A stretch of DNA of 64,000 bases from Variovorax boronicumulans (GCF_019352895.1 NZ_JAAAFX010000015.1:1-64000), one strand, 5' to 3'; shown: positions 7,670 through 16,515, counted from the first letter of the stretch. Notes: generated from the letters alone by a model not told the origin. Program-made: numbers and translations.

Positions 7670-8670
7670 CTTTCAGAATCAAGACCCTCCTCGTCGCCGT
7701 CGCCTTCGCCGCGGCCGGCTCCGCCGCGCTGGCGCAGACCACGACCCTGCTCAACGCCTCGTACGACGTGGCGCGCGAGTTCTACAAGGACATCAACCCG
7801 GCCTTCATCGCGAGCTACAAGAAGGCCACCGGCAAGGACGTGAAGGTCGACCAGGCGCACGGCGGCTCGAGCGCCCAGGCGCGGGCGGTGGGCGACGGCC
7901 TCGACGCCGACGTCGTGACCATGAACACCACCACCGACATCGACTACCTGGCCGGCCTCGGCGTGGTGGCCAAGGACTGGTCCAAGCGCTTCCCCGACAA
8001 CGCATCGCCGACCACCTCGACCATGCTGTTCCTGGTGCGCAACGGCAACCCCAAGGGTATCAAGGACTGGGACGACCTGACCAAGCCCGGCGTGCAGGTC
8101 GTGGTGGTCAACCCCAAGACCGGCGGCAACGGCCGCTATGCCTACCTTGCGGCCTGGGGCTACGTGAAGAAGAAGGGCGGCAGCGATGCGCAGGCCGCCG
8201 AGTTCGTGGGCAAGCTGTTCAAGAACGTGCCGGTGCTGGGCAAGGGCGGCCGCGACGCCACCACCATCTTCCTGCAACGCAACATCGGCGACGTGCTGAT
8301 CACCTTCGAATCCGAAGTGCTGTCGATCGACCGCGAGTTCGGCGCCGGCAAGGTCGACGCCGTCTACCCCTCGATCAGCGTGCTGGCCGAAAACCCGGTG
8401 GCCGTGGTCGAGCGCACCGTGGCCAAGAAGGGCACCGCCGACGTGGCCAAGGCCTACCTCGACTTCCTGTACTCGGAAGAGGGCCAGGAAATCGCCGCCA
8501 AGCATGCGCTGCGCCCGCGTTCGCCGGCCGTGCTCAAGAAGTACGCCAGCACCTTCAAGCCGGTGCAGCTGTTCACGGTGCAGGAACTGTTCGGCAGCCT
8601 GGCCGAAGCGCAGAAGGTGCACTTCAACGACGGCGGCCAGTTCGACAAGATCTACACCGTTGGCAAGTGA
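7666..8670 (+). CDS. sbp: Sulfate ABC transporter periplasmic binding protein
   Basis: A 334-residue periplasmic binding protein for sulfate (or thiosulfate). The Sec signal peptide runs to about residue 23 (ending SAALAQ). The mature part begins LLNASYDVAREFYKDINPAF and contains QAHGGSSAQARAV, the sulfate-contacting loop of the Sbp/CysP family. The start ATG overlaps the preceding hydrolase stop. A set of hairpins, including a repeat element, lies in the 121-base gap before cysT, which would allow the binding protein to be made in excess of the membrane parts. Sbp and CysP cannot be told apart safely from sequence alone. Confidence 0.92.
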   Translation: MTFRIKTLLVAVAFAAAGSAALAQTTTLLNASYDVAREFYKDINPAFIASYKKATGKDVKVDQAHGGSSAQARAVGDGLDADVVTMNTTTDIDYLAGLGVVAKDWSKRFPDNASPTTSTMLFLVRNGNPKGIKDWDDLTKPGVQVVVVNPKTGGNGRYAYLAAWGYVKKKGGSDAQAAEFVGKLFKNVPVLGKGGRDATTIFLQRNIGDVLITFESEVLSIDREFGAGKVDAVYPSISVLAENPVAVVERTVAKKGTADVAKAYLDFLYSEEGQEIAAKHALRPRSPAVLKKYASTFKPVQLFTVQELFGSLAEAQKVHFNDGGQFDKIYTVGK

Positions 8671-8771
8671 CGCGCCCCTCGGGCGGCGGCGCATGGCGTG
8701 CCGCCTTCTTCCTTCCCCCTGCCGGGGGACAACACCAGCGGTCCGGCGAAGCCGGTTCCGCGGTGCTCCAC
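8671..8771 (+). repeat. Hairpin-rich intergenic repeat element, degenerate copy
   Basis: The gap between sbp and cysT holds three successive hairpins: GGCGGC...GCCGCC (about 8684-8705), CCCCCTGCCGGGGG (8715-8728), and GCGG-t-CCGGC-gaa-GCCGG-tt-CCGC (about 8738-8762). The part from 8715 to about 8769 aligns well with the 84-bp element found twice between livH and livM, sharing the run AAGCCGGTTCCGCGGT exactly or nearly so. Its location between a binding-protein gene and permease genes is like REP elements in maltose-type operons, where they stabilise the upstream mRNA. Confidence 0.7.
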
Positions 8772-8791
8772 GACTGATACAGACTAAAATC

Positions 8792-9673
8792 ATGAGCGGA
8801 ACCACTTCTTCGGCGCTGTCGTCCGCGACAGCGCCGCTTTCGCGTCCGGGGCGGCGCAACAACCGCGTGCTGCCGGGCTTCAACCTGACGCTCGGCTATT
8901 CGCTGCTGTACCTCTGCCTGATCGTGCTGATCCCGCTGTCGGCGCTGGTCTTCAAGACCTTCACGCTGACCTGGGACCAGTTCTGGGTGGCCGTGACCGC
9001 GCCGCGCGTGATGGCGTCCTACCGGCTGACCTTCGGCGCCTCGCTGATCGCGGCGCTGGTCAACCTGGTGTTCGGCCTGCTGCTGGCCTGGGTGCTGGTG
9101 CGCTACAAATTTCCGGGCAAGAAGATCATCGACGCGCTCGTCGACCTGCCTTTCGCGCTGCCGACCGCGGTGGCCGGCATCTCGCTGACCGCGCTGCTGG
9201 CCGGCAACGGCTGGGTCGGCCAGTACCTCGAGCCGCACGGCATCAAGCTGGCCTTCACGCCCGCGGGCGTGGTGATCGCGCTGATCTTCGTCGGGCTGCC
9301 CTTCGTGGTGCGCACGGTGCAGCCGGTGCTCGAGGACACCGAGAAGGAACTGGAAGAGGCCGCCACCTCGCTGGGCGCCACGCGGCTGCAGACCTTCACC
9401 CGCGTGATCTTCCCGTCGATCCTGCCGGCGCTGCTGACCGGCTTCGCGATGGCCTTCGCGCGCGCGATCGGCGAGTACGGCTCGGTGATCTTCATCGCGG
9501 GCAACATGCCCATGATCTCGGAGATCACGCCGCTGATCATCATCGGCAAGCTCGAGCAGTACGACTACGCCGGCGCGACCGCGGTGGCGCTGGTGATGCT
9601 GGCGATTTCCTTCCTGCTGCTGCTGGTGATCAACGGTCTCCAGGGCTGGCAACGCCGCCGTTCGGAAAGCTGA
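8792..9673 (+). CDS. cysT: Sulfate ABC transporter permease CysT
   Basis: A 293-residue inner-membrane permease of the sulfate/thiosulfate importer (CysT/CysU). About six membrane segments follow a polar N-terminus. [15 protein letters not shown] (around residues 124-138) and the EAATSLGA cytoplasmic loop (about residue 190), which contacts the ATPase CysA, are family signatures. ATG 8792 gives the usual length. It is followed after one base by cysW, and together with cysW and cysA forms the channel and motor for sulfate delivered by the upstream binding protein. Confidence 0.95.
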   Translation: MSGTTSSALSSATAPLSRPGRRNNRVLPGFNLTLGYSLLYLCLIVLIPLSALVFKTFTLTWDQFWVAVTAPRVMASYRLTFGASLIAALVNLVFGLLLAWVLVRYKFPGKKIIDALVDLPFALPTAVAGISLTALLAGNGWVGQYLEPHGIKLAFTPAGVVIALIFVGLPFVVRTVQPVLEDTEKELEEAATSLGATRLQTFTRVIFPSILPALLTGFAMAFARAIGEYGSVIFIAGNMPMISEITPLIIIGKLEQYDYAGATAVALVMLAISFLLLLVINGLQGWQRRRSES

Positions 9674-9674
9674 C

Positions 9675-10577
9675 ATGAGCGCTCCCCAAAAAGTCATCCG
9701 CCGCGCCAATGCCGGCACCACCGAAGCGCCCTGGGTCCGCTGGACGCTGATCGGCATCGCGCTGCTGTTCATGTTCCTGTTCCTGATCCTGCCGCTGGCC
9801 GCGGTGGCGACCGAGGCCTTGCGCAAGGGCTTCGGCGCCTACCTCGAGGCGCTCAAGGAACCCGACGCCTGGAGCGCGATCCGGCTCACGCTGATCACCG
9901 CCGCCATCGCGGTGCCGCTGAACCTGGTGTTCGGCGTCGCGGCGGCCTGGGCCATCGCGAAGTTCGAGTTCCGCGGCAAGGCCGTGCTGACCACGCTGGT
10001 CGACCTGCCGTTCGCGGTGTCGCCGGTGGTCGCGGGCCTGATCTACGTGCTGGTGTTCGGCGCCCAGGGCTGGTTCGGCCCGTGGCTGGCCGCGCACGAC
10101 ATCAAGATCATCTTCGCGGTGCCCGGCATCGTGCTGGCGACCGTGTTCGTGACCTTCCCCTTCATCGCGCGCGAACTGATCCCGCTGATGCAGGCGCAGG
10201 GCACCGACGAGGAGCAGGCCGCGATCGTGCTGGGCGCGACCGGCTGGCAGACCTTCTGGCGCGTGACGCTGCCCAACATCAAGTGGGGACTGCTGTACGG
10301 CGTGATCCTGTGCAACGCGCGCGCCATGGGCGAGTTCGGTGCGGTGTCGGTGGTTTCGGGCCACATCCGCGGCCAGACCAACACCATGCCGCTGCACGTC
10401 GAGGTGCTCTACAACGAGTACCAGTCGGTCGCGGCCTTCGCCGTGGCCTCGCTGCTGGCCATCCTGGCGGTGGTCACGCTGGTCATCAAGTCGGTGATCG
10501 AGTGGCGCCACGAGCGCGAGATGAAGGCCATTGCCGAACTGCCCCCTGAGCGTCCGCCGGAACCCAGCGCGGCCTGA
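9675..10577 (+). CDS. cysW: Sulfate ABC transporter permease CysW
   Basis: A 300-residue permease that pairs with Cys[18 protein letters not shown] (about residue 114) and the loop [16 protein letters not shown] with the EAA-like coupling motif are typical of CysW. About six membrane helices are visible, with a short basic C-terminus. Start ATG 9675 is one base after the cysT stop, so translation is coupled. cysA follows 18 bases later with its own ribosome site (AGAGAAAGAACC). Confidence 0.95.
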   Translation: MSAPQKVIRRANAGTTEAPWVRWTLIGIALLFMFLFLILPLAAVATEALRKGFGAYLEALKEPDAWSAIRLTLITAAIAVPLNLVFGVAAAWAIAKFEFRGKAVLTTLVDLPFAVSPVVAGLIYVLVFGAQGWFGPWLAAHDIKIIFAVPGIVLATVFVTFPFIARELIPLMQAQGTDEEQAAIVLGATGWQTFWRVTLPNIKWGLLYGVILCNARAMGEFGAVSVVSGHIRGQTNTMPLHVEVLYNEYQSVAAFAVASLLAILAVVTLVIKSVIEWRHEREMKAIAELPPERPPEPSAA

Positions 10578-10595
10578 CAGAGAAAGAACCAGATC

Positions 10596-11696
10596 ATGAG
10601 CATCGAAATCCGCAACGTCAGCAAGCAGTTCGGCGACTTCCGCGCGCTGAACGACGTCAATCTCGACATCGCCTCCGGCGAGCTGGTCGCGCTGCTGGGC
10701 CCCTCGGGCTGCGGCAAGACCACGCTGCTGCGCATCATCGCCGGCCTGGAAACGGCCGACCAGGGCAGCATCCTGTTCTCGGGCGAGGACACCACCGACG
10801 TGCATGTGCGCGAGCGCCAGGTCGGCTTCGTGTTCCAGCACTACGCGCTGTTCCGCCACATGACCGTGTTCGAGAACGTGGCCTTCGGCCTGCGCGTGAA
10901 GCCGCGCAAGGAGCGCCCGTCGGACGCGCAGATCAAGCAGAAGGTGACCGACCTGCTGAAGCTGGTGCAACTCGACTGGCTGGCCGACCGCTACCCCTCG
11001 CAGCTGTCCGGCGGCCAGCGGCAGCGCATCGCATTGGCGCGCGCGCTGGCGGTGGAGCCCAAGGTGCTGCTGCTCGACGAGCCCTTCGGCGCGCTCGACG
11101 CCAAGGTGCGCAAGGAACTGCGCCGCTGGCTGCGCCGACTGCACGACGAACTGCACGTCACCTCGATCTTCGTCACCCACGACCAGGAAGAGGCGCTCGA
11201 GGTGGCCGACCGCGTGGTGGTGATCAACAAGGGCAAGATCGAGCAGGTCGGTTCGCCCCAGCAGGTCTGGGACCATCCGGCGAGCCCCTTCGTCTACGGC
11301 TTCCTGGGCGACGTGAACCTGTTCCATGGCCGCGCCCACGAGGGCGAGGTGCAGCTCGAAGGCATCCGCCTGCAGTCGCCCGAGCACAGCAGCGTGCAGG
11401 ACAGCAAGGCGCTGGCCTATGTGCGACCGCACGACCTGACGGTCGAGCGCTACGTCACGGGTTCGACGGCCGGCGGCCTGGTCGCGACGATTTCGCGTGC
11501 GATCGTGGTCGGACCGATCGCGCGGCTGGAACTCCTGCCGGTCGAATCGAATCAGCATAATCCTGCGTCCGGAACCATCATCGAAGCGCAACTCCCTGCG
11601 CAACAGTTCCGGGACCTGGGTCTGGTCGAGGGCGACACGGTTGTCGCCACGCCACGCAAGGCCAAGGTATTCGTGGAAGACTGGGTATCCCCTTGA
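10596..11696 (+). CDS. cysA: Sulfate ABC transporter ATPase CysA
   Basis: A 366-residue ATPase energising the CysTW channel. Walker A GPSGCGKT is at residues 35-42, the Q-loop at FVFQHYALF, the ABC signature LSGGQ at 137-141, and Walker B VLLLDEP just after residue 155. The C-terminal third is a TOBE-type regulatory domain (PHDLTVERY). The stop codon overlaps the TTG start of dsbB, which makes dsbB the last gene of the operon. Confidence 0.95.
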   Translation: MSIEIRNVSKQFGDFRALNDVNLDIASGELVALLGPSGCGKTTLLRIIAGLETADQGSILFSGEDTTDVHVRERQVGFVFQHYALFRHMTVFENVAFGLRVKPRKERPSDAQIKQKVTDLLKLVQLDWLADRYPSQLSGGQRQRIALARALAVEPKVLLLDEPFGALDAKVRKELRRWLRRLHDELHVTSIFVTHDQEEALEVADRVVVINKGKIEQVGSPQQVWDHPASPFVYGFLGDVNLFHGRAHEGEVQLEGIRLQSPEHSSVQDSKALAYVRPHDLTVERYVTGSTAGGLVATISRAIVVGPIARLELLPVESNQHNPASGTIIEAQLPAQQFRDLGLVEGDTVVATPRKAKVFVEDWVSP

Positions 11697-12190
11697 TCTC
11701 TTGGTATTTCGCGGCGCCGCGCCGCGCCCTGGCGCTGATCTGTCTGGCCTGCGTGGCCATGCTGGCCTTTGGCATGTACCTGCAGCATGTGGTCGGGCTC
11801 GAGCCCTGTCCGATGTGCATCGTGCAGCGCTATGCGCTGGTGCTGGTGGCCGTCTTCACCGGCCTGGCCGCGTTGACGGGCAAGCCGGTGGTCCAGAAGA
11901 CGGCGGTCGCGCTGGCGCTGGTCACGGCCGTCGGCGGCGCCTACACGGCTGCGCGGCAGAGCTGGCTGCAGTGGTACCCGCCCGAGTTCGGCTCCTGCGG
12001 CCGCGACATCTACGGGATGATCGAGACCTTCCCGCTGCAGCGCGCCATCCCCATGATCTTCCGCGGCAGCGGCGACTGCACCAAGATCGACTGGACCTTC
12101 CTGGGCCTGTCGATCGCCAACTGGTCCTTCGTCTGCTTCGTCGGCTTCGCGCTGCTGCTGGTCGTGCTGCTGTTCAGGCGCGCGCGCTGA
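11693..12190 (+). CDS. dsbB: Disulfide bond formation protein B
   Basis: A 165-residue, four-helix inner-membrane protein that reoxidises DsbA with quinone. The periplasmic cysteine pairs are C39-P-M-C42 and C102/C129, matching the CxxC and long-loop cysteines of DsbB. R45-equivalent (VQR, residues 44-46) follows the first pair as in the quinone-binding site. The start must be TTG at 11693, overlapping the cysA stop (TTGA), because the next ATG lies inside the first membrane segment. Coupling of dsbB to a sulfate transporter operon is unusual functionally but both concern sulfur and thiols. Confidence 0.92.
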   Translation: MISWYFAAPRRALALICLACVAMLAFGMYLQHVVGLEPCPMCIVQRYALVLVAVFTGLAALTGKPVVQKTAVALALVTAVGGAYTAARQSWLQWYPPEFGSCGRDIYGMIETFPLQRAIPMIFRGSGDCTKIDWTFLGLSIANWSFVCFVGFALLLVVLLFRRAR

Positions 12191-12203
12191 GGTCTGCCTG
12201 CGT

Positions 12204-13070
12204 TCAGAGCGTGGGCAGCAGGGCGCCGACGGCCGCCAGCGTGCCGTTGCTCTGGCCCATCGGTGCCTTGGTCTGCGTGAGGTAGGCCGTCACCAGCAGC
12301 GGCGGCCGCTTCGGCGGCCAGACGATGGCCACGTCGTTGTTGGTCCCGAAGGCACCGCCCCCCGTCTTGTCGCCCACCAGCCAGCCGCCCGGCAGGCGTG
12401 CGCGCAGCCGATCGTCGCCGGTGCGGTTCGCCAGCAGCCAGTCGCGCAGCCGGTCGCGTGAAGGCGCCTTCAGTGCGTCGCCGAGCAGCAGCGTCTGCAG
12501 CAGGTCGAGCATGGCGGCGGGTGTCGTCGTGTCGCGCGGATCGCCGGGAGTGGCTTCGTTGAGCGTGGGCTCGTTGCGGTCCAGCCGCGTGGTCGGGTCG
12601 CCGAGCGAACGCAGGTAGGCCGTCAACGTGGCCGGGCCGCCGAAGCTGCCCAGCATCAGGTTGGCCGCGGCGTTGTCGCTCTGCGTGATGGCGGCTTCGC
12701 ACAGTGCGCCCATGGTCATGCGGCTGCCGACCTTGGGTTCGGTGAGGGGCGAATGCGGCAGGATCGCCGAGCGTTCGATGGCCAGCGTGCGCTCCAGCGT
12801 TTCCTGGCCCGCATCGATGCGCTGCAAGACCAGCGCCGCGGCCAGCCACTTGAAGGTGCTGCACATCGGGAAGCGCTCGTCGGCGCGATGGCCCGTACGG
12901 CGCCCGGTCGCGGTGTCGAGGATGCACACGCCGAGCCGGCCGCCGCTCTCGGTTTCGATGCGCTGGAGGTCCTGCTCGATGGTGTTTTCGCTCGGCTTCC
13001 TGGCGCTGGAGGCGCTCGCCAGGCCTGCCAGCATGCCGCCCGCGGCCAACGAGAAGATGCGTCTTTGCAT
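12204..13070 (-). CDS. bla: Class A beta-lactamase
   Basis: A 288-residue serine beta-lactamase that hydrolyses beta-lactams in the periplasm. All class A motifs are present: S71-T-F-K74 (active serine), S131-D-N133, E167-P-T-L-N171 (omega-loop general base) and K235-T-G237. C70, just before the nucleophile, equals Ambler position 69, where carbapenemases of the KPC/SME group form a disulfide with C238; here the partner position is glycine, so that bond is absent. The N-terminus (QRRIFSLAAGG) looks like a twin-arginine export signal. No AmpR/PenR-type regulator is adjacent. The spectrum of activity cannot be read from the sequence. Confidence 0.93.
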   Translation of the reverse strand: MQRRIFSLAAGGMLAGLASASSARKPSENTIEQDLQRIETESGGRLGVCILDTATGRRTGHRADERFPMCSTFKWLAAALVLQRIDAGQETLERTLAIERSAILPHSPLTEPKVGSRMTMGALCEAAITQSDNAAANLMLGSFGGPATLTAYLRSLGDPTTRLDRNEPTLNEATPGDPRDTTTPAAMLDLLQTLLLGDALKAPSRDRLRDWLLANRTGDDRLRARLPGGWLVGDKTGGGAFGTNNDVAIVWPPKRPPLLVTAYLTQTKAPMGQSNGTLAAVGALLPTL

Positions 13071-13222
13071 AGGTCAACTTTTTGAGTGGTGGGTCGAGCG
13101 TCGAACGATAGCGAATGGCGCGCGCTGCAGCCAGCGCGGCAGGGGGTGGGGCGACGAGTGGCGGCCCGGGCTGTGGCGGCAAGCGCACGCAGGCCCCGTC
13201 CAGGCGCGGGCGCGCCGCGGCC

Positions 13223-13915
13223 CTACAGCGGCAGCGTGTCGAAGGACGCGTAGGCCGTGGCCAGCCAGGTCTTCACGCGCTGGCGCTCCAGCAGGCCCAG
13301 TGCATGCGGGCCTTCGCGGTCGTTGACGGCCTTCCAGAAGCTGCTGTTCTGCGCGTCGATCTTGCGCATGCTGGCCTCGTGCAGGCGCGGCAGCGCGATC
13401 ACGCGGGCGCCGTGCGCGCTGGCCTTGGCCAGCGACTGCGAGGCCAGCAGCATGCCGAAGTCGCTGCCGCGGCCGTAGTTCTGCACCACGATGTAGTTGG
13501 GGCGCTCGCCGAAGGTGTCGATCAGCGTGCCCAGCAGGTCGGTGGAGTCGCGGCCGTCGTCCAGCACATGCCAGAAGTTGACCGCCACGCCCATCTCGGC
13601 GAACAGGTCGAACAGGTCCGACTCCTTGATCCAGCGCGACAGCGGTGCCAGCGTCTGCGCCGCGAGGTCGACGATCACGCTCTGCGTGGGGTTGCTCTCG
13701 AAGCCATTGACCACCTTGTCCAGGCCCTCGAAGCTGTCGACCACCACCGGCGAGGCGAAGCCCTCGTAGAAGCGGGTGAAGGAGCTGTGCGAACGGTCGG
13801 TGTCGAAGCCGGTGAAGGGCCGGCTGTGATCGATGAAGTACTGCGCCAGCACCCGTGCGGTGACCGACTTGCCGACGCCACCTTTTTCGCCGCCGATGAA
13901 ATTGAGGGAGCTCAT
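13223..13915 (-). CDS. TraL/ParA-like P-loop ATPase
   Basis: A 230-residue MinD/ParA-superfamily ATPase. The deviant Walker A KGGVGKS is at residues 11-17, with the signature lysine K11, and the switch-like segment GFDTDRSHSSF follows near residue 36. It lacks a DNA-binding N-terminal helix-turn-helix and no parB lies nearby. The overall pattern is closer to TraL/MobD-type mobilisation ATPases than to chromosome-partitioning ParA. ATG 13915 is preferred over an upstream in-frame ATG at 13990 because the P-loop then falls at the usual position. It starts 65 bases after hipA on the same strand, so it may be co-transcribed with the toxin-antitoxin pair. Confidence 0.75.
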   Translation of the reverse strand: MSSLNFIGGEKGGVGKSVTARVLAQYFIDHSRPFTGFDTDRSHSSFTRFYEGFASPVVVDSFEGLDKVVNGFESNPTQSVIVDLAAQTLAPLSRWIKESDLFDLFAEMGVAVNFWHVLDDGRDSTDLLGTLIDTFGERPNYIVVQNYGRGSDFGMLLASQSLAKASAHGARVIALPRLHEASMRKIDAQNSSFWKAVNDREGPHALGLLERQRVKTWLATAYASFDTLPL

Positions 13916-13979
13916 GAGGGTGTGCCTGGTCAGGGGTTGGGAAGAAGGGGAGAGGAAGGTCAGGAACCTGTGAAGCATT

Positions 13980-15281
13980 TTAGGTGCCACGTCGCGCCAG
14001 GCCCTGCAGCAGGGCGTGATCGCGCAGCCGGGTCTGGAGCCGGGCCTTCCACGGCGCAGGCAGCGCGGCGGCCTCGATCATCGCGGGCCAGGCGGTGCGT
14101 GCGGCACGTACCGTGTCCGTGATGGCGCGGCGCACCCGCGGCTCGTGCAGGCCGGCGGCAAAGCAGAAGGCCCGCACGCGTGCGGGCGTGAACAGCGCGC
14201 TGCGCGCCGCCGGGGTGCGTGCACCCGGTGCGGCTGGCATCAGCGGCAGGCCATGGCCTTCGACGCCCTGCATGGCCGCATAGGCCACGATGTCGTAGGC
14301 CGGCGCGAAGCGCGGCGTGCGGCCGTCGGGGTAGAGCAGGCCGAAGTTCTTCAGGTGTGCATCGGGGTTGCCCAGCAGGTCGTTCACCACCAGCCGGCGC
14401 AGCAACTCGAGCACAGCCGCTTCGCCCAGCGAGGGGAATGCCTGCATCGCCAGCGCCATGTCGAGGTAGCTGGCGCCGTACTTGTGCTGCGGGTCGATCG
14501 CCAGCACCTGGGCGAAGTCCTCGAAGTGGATGCGCTTGGCGCCGTCGCGGTCGAAGCGGGTCACGGCCAGGAACGCGGGTTCGTCGGGCAGCGCGTAGCT
14601 GTGCTCGGCGTGGATCGCGGCCAGCGGTGCGAGCTCGGCATGGCAGACCTCGACCCCGGCGGCGCGCGCCATCTCGAGCGAGAGCATCTCCAGCTGCGGC
14701 ATGTGCGGCCGGCCCGCCACCGGCAGCTTGGCGATCACGCGCGTGCTCTTGCCCGCGCGGGTGCGCGCCACGTAGCGCCCACCCTGGCGCCGCAGCCCCA
14801 GCTTGGGCTGCACGCCCGACACCGAGATGCCCTGGAGCAGCGGCAGCTCGACCACCGACATCTCCAGCGCATCCTGGTCCTGGGTGATCAGGCGCTGCAG
14901 CGTGGCGCGGTCGACCGTGGTCGGGCGCGCGCTGACCGCGCCCGGCAGGTCGCCGCCGCAGGCCGCGAGCAGCTCGAAATGATCGTCCTCGCGGCAGCCG
15001 CGCAACTGCGCGATGTGGGTGCGCAGCACGCCTTCGGGCAGCAGGTTCTGGAAATAGGGCGGCAGCTTGCCGGCCTGGGCGTTGAACAGCGGATTCTTGA
15101 CGTCGCTCCAGAGCGCCGATTGCGCCGAGGCGTCGGCCGCCAGCATCGAGAGCGACAGCACCTCGGCGGGCGGTGCCGCGACCAGCGCCGGATCGGCCAC
15201 GAAGCGGCACAGGTCGGCGTACTGGAACAGCTGGCCGAAGGGCCGGCCGCCGAGCGCGATCTCGAGGATCTTGACGTTCAT
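13980..15281 (-). CDS. hipA: HipA-type serine/threonine kinase toxin
   Basis: A 433-residue kinase of the HipA family. E. coli HipA phosphorylates glutamyl-tRNA synthetase and induces dormancy; the target here is not known. The N-terminal subdomain (residues 1-100) precedes a glycine/serine loop VSGVQPK (154-160) that carries the autophosphorylation-type serine, a lysine K185 (VIAKLP), the catalytic segment NPDAHLKN (305-312, D307) and the Mg-binding D330 (PAYD). All key residues are present, so the kinase should be active. The ATG overlaps the hipB stop (ATGA), so both are made from one message with the antitoxin first. Confidence 0.93.
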   Translation of the reverse strand: MNVKILEIALGGRPFGQLFQYADLCRFVADPALVAAPPAEVLSLSMLAADASAQSALWSDVKNPLFNAQAGKLPPYFQNLLPEGVLRTHIAQLRGCREDDHFELLAACGGDLPGAVSARPTTVDRATLQRLITQDQDALEMSVVELPLLQGISVSGVQPKLGLRRQGGRYVARTRAGKSTRVIAKLPVAGRPHMPQLEMLSLEMARAAGVEVCHAELAPLAAIHAEHSYALPDEPAFLAVTRFDRDGAKRIHFEDFAQVLAIDPQHKYGASYLDMALAMQAFPSLGEAAVLELLRRLVVNDLLGNPDAHLKNFGLLYPDGRTPRFAPAYDIVAYAAMQGVEGHGLPLMPAAPGARTPAARSALFTPARVRAFCFAAGLHEPRVRRAITDTVRAARTAWPAMIEAAALPAPWKARLQTRLRDHALLQGLARRGT

Positions 15282-15592
15282 GAGGCGGGCGAGGGGGGCT
15301 TGCCCGGCGGGCTCGCCGCCACCGCCGCCCCCACGCGCGTGGCCACGGGCCGGTAGGCCGGATCGTCGGCCGCGCGGCCGGGGGCGCCGAAGCCGCGGGG
15401 GGCGAGATGGAATTCCAGCTCGAGCGCATCGGCCAGCGCCAGCAGCGACGAGAGCTGGGGGTTGGCCTGTGGGCCCAGCGCATTGCGCACCGAGCGCTCG
15501 GTCAGGCCCGCGCGCTGCGCGACCTGGTCGAGCGTGAGCCCGAGCGCATCGCGCCGCGTCGCCAGTTGCTCGATCAGTGCCTTTTTGTCCAC
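15278..15592 (-). CDS. hipB: HipB-type helix-turn-helix antitoxin
   Basis: A small HTH_3/XRE DNA-binding protein. The helix-turn-helix is about residues 8-60 (LTLDQVAQRAGLTERSVRNA), followed by a Pro/Ala-rich tail that is longer than in E. coli HipB. It should neutralise HipA and repress its own promoter. The start is uncertain: GTG at 15592 gives 104 residues beginning MDKKALIEQL; an in-frame TTG at 15616 would add eight residues but lies inside the palindromic operator. An ATG at 15600 is out of frame. The stop overlaps the hipA start by four bases. Confidence 0.88.
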   Translation of the reverse strand: MDKKALIEQLATRRDALGLTLDQVAQRAGLTERSVRNALGPQANPQLSSLLALADALELEFHLAPRGFGAPGRAADDPAYRPVATRVGAAVAASPPGKPPSPAS

Positions 15593-15604
15593 GGCAACAT
15601 AATA

Positions 15605-15635
15605 CCTTTTTTCCAAAAAAAGGAAGTATGTTTCC
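15605..15635. promoter_or_regulatory. Probable hip autoregulatory operator
   Basis: CCTTTTTT (15605-15612) and AAAAAAGG (15616-15623) form a perfect 8-bp inverted repeat with a 3-base centre. It is immediately followed by GGAA-N6-TTCC (15622-15635). The block lies between the lipoprotein stop and hipB, is strikingly AT-rich, and resembles in position the palindromic HipB operators (TATCC-N8-GGATA in E. coli), though not in exact sequence. Confidence 0.6.
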
Positions 15636-16411
15636 TATTGTTTGGCCATCGACAGGAAGGGGCCCAGGCTGCCCATGAGCCAGCCCTGGGCGAAGTCGAG
15701 CGCGGCACGGCGGTATTTCTCGTCGGCCTGCGCCGCCAGCAGGTCCAGTCGCGCCACGACCTTCGACAGCTCGCGGTCCACCAGCAGGTTGCGGCCGCGC
15801 TCGCTGACCTCGGTGGCCAGCAGCAGCGGCTGGCCGTCGGGGCCGGTCCTGGAGCCGATCAGCCACAGCGAGATCTCCATGTTGCGTGCCGCGCGGTAGC
15901 TGTTCTCGGCATTCACGCCGTCGATCATCGTCTGCTCCCAGGTGTCGCCGTTGGCCTGCTTGAGCATGGTGGCCCAGCCGTACACCAGCGCGGCGACCCG
16001 GTCCCCGGCGTAGGGTGGCGGGCCGGCGTCGAAGGCCAGGCGCACCGCATCGATGCCGCTGGTGCCGCGCAGCGCCGCCAGCGGCGTGCCCTGCATGACC
16101 GCGTTCCAGGTGCGCTCGGTCGCGTCCTCGGGGCTGGCGGCCCACTTGCGCCATTCGCGCGGATTGCGGCGGTAGAGCGAGAGCTGCACCCGGCGGATCG
16201 ACTGCAGGTTGTCGCGCAGTGCCAGGTTCGCGATCCGGTTGGCGCCGGATTGCCGCCACTCGCGGCCGTCGTAGTTTTCGGCCCGTTCGGTGCTGCGGTT
16301 GGCGGCACAGCCGACCAGGCCGAGCGCCAGCGCGGCCATGACGGCGATCCGCGTGCGACGCAGCGTCGAGGAGCGGTGTTCGCGGGCTCGTGGAAAGAGG
16401 GAATCGCGCAT
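15635..16411 (-). CDS. Putative lipoprotein of unknown function
   Basis: I do not recognise a named family. The 258-residue product has a basic N-terminus, a hydrophobic segment and a lipobox LVGC with C35 as the lipidation cysteine. The mature part is mostly helical with many arginines and tryptophans (REWRQSG, REWRKWAAS) and no enzymatic motif that I can see. It is divergent from smc, sharing a 104-base promoter region, and lies directly before hipB on the same strand. ATG 16411 is chosen over an in-frame start at 16462, which would extend into the smc leader region. Confidence 0.7.
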   Translation of the reverse strand: MRDSLFPRAREHRSSTLRRTRIAVMAALALGLVGCAANRSTERAENYDGREWRQSGANRIANLALRDNLQSIRRVQLSLYRRNPREWRKWAASPEDATERTWNAVMQGTPLAALRGTSGIDAVRLAFDAGPPPYAGDRVAALVYGWATMLKQANGDTWEQTMIDGVNAENSYRAARNMEISLWLIGSRTGPDGQPLLLATEVSERGRNLLVDRELSKVVARLDLLAAQADEKYRRAALDFAQGWLMGSLGPFLSMAKQ

Positions 16412-16515
16412 GGTGTGCACGTTATCATCGCGGCCTCGGGCGGCAGCCGGCCGGCTGTGCATTTTTCCTTACAAATCAAGACCTTGGCTTCCCGGCCAAG
16501 TCGGAACGACCCCTC

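Noticed and set aside
13121-13138. Perfect hairpin CGCGCTG-cagc-CAGCGCG between bla and the ATPase gene.
   Set aside because: It could be a terminator for the ATPase gene, but without a T run and in such GC-rich DNA a 7-bp stem is weak evidence. The remaining bases of this 152-base gap show nothing else.
13223-13915. Calling the P-loop ATPase a chromosome-partition ParA.
   Set aside because: No parB or parS-like site is nearby, and the N-terminus and switch regions look more like TraL/MobD proteins.
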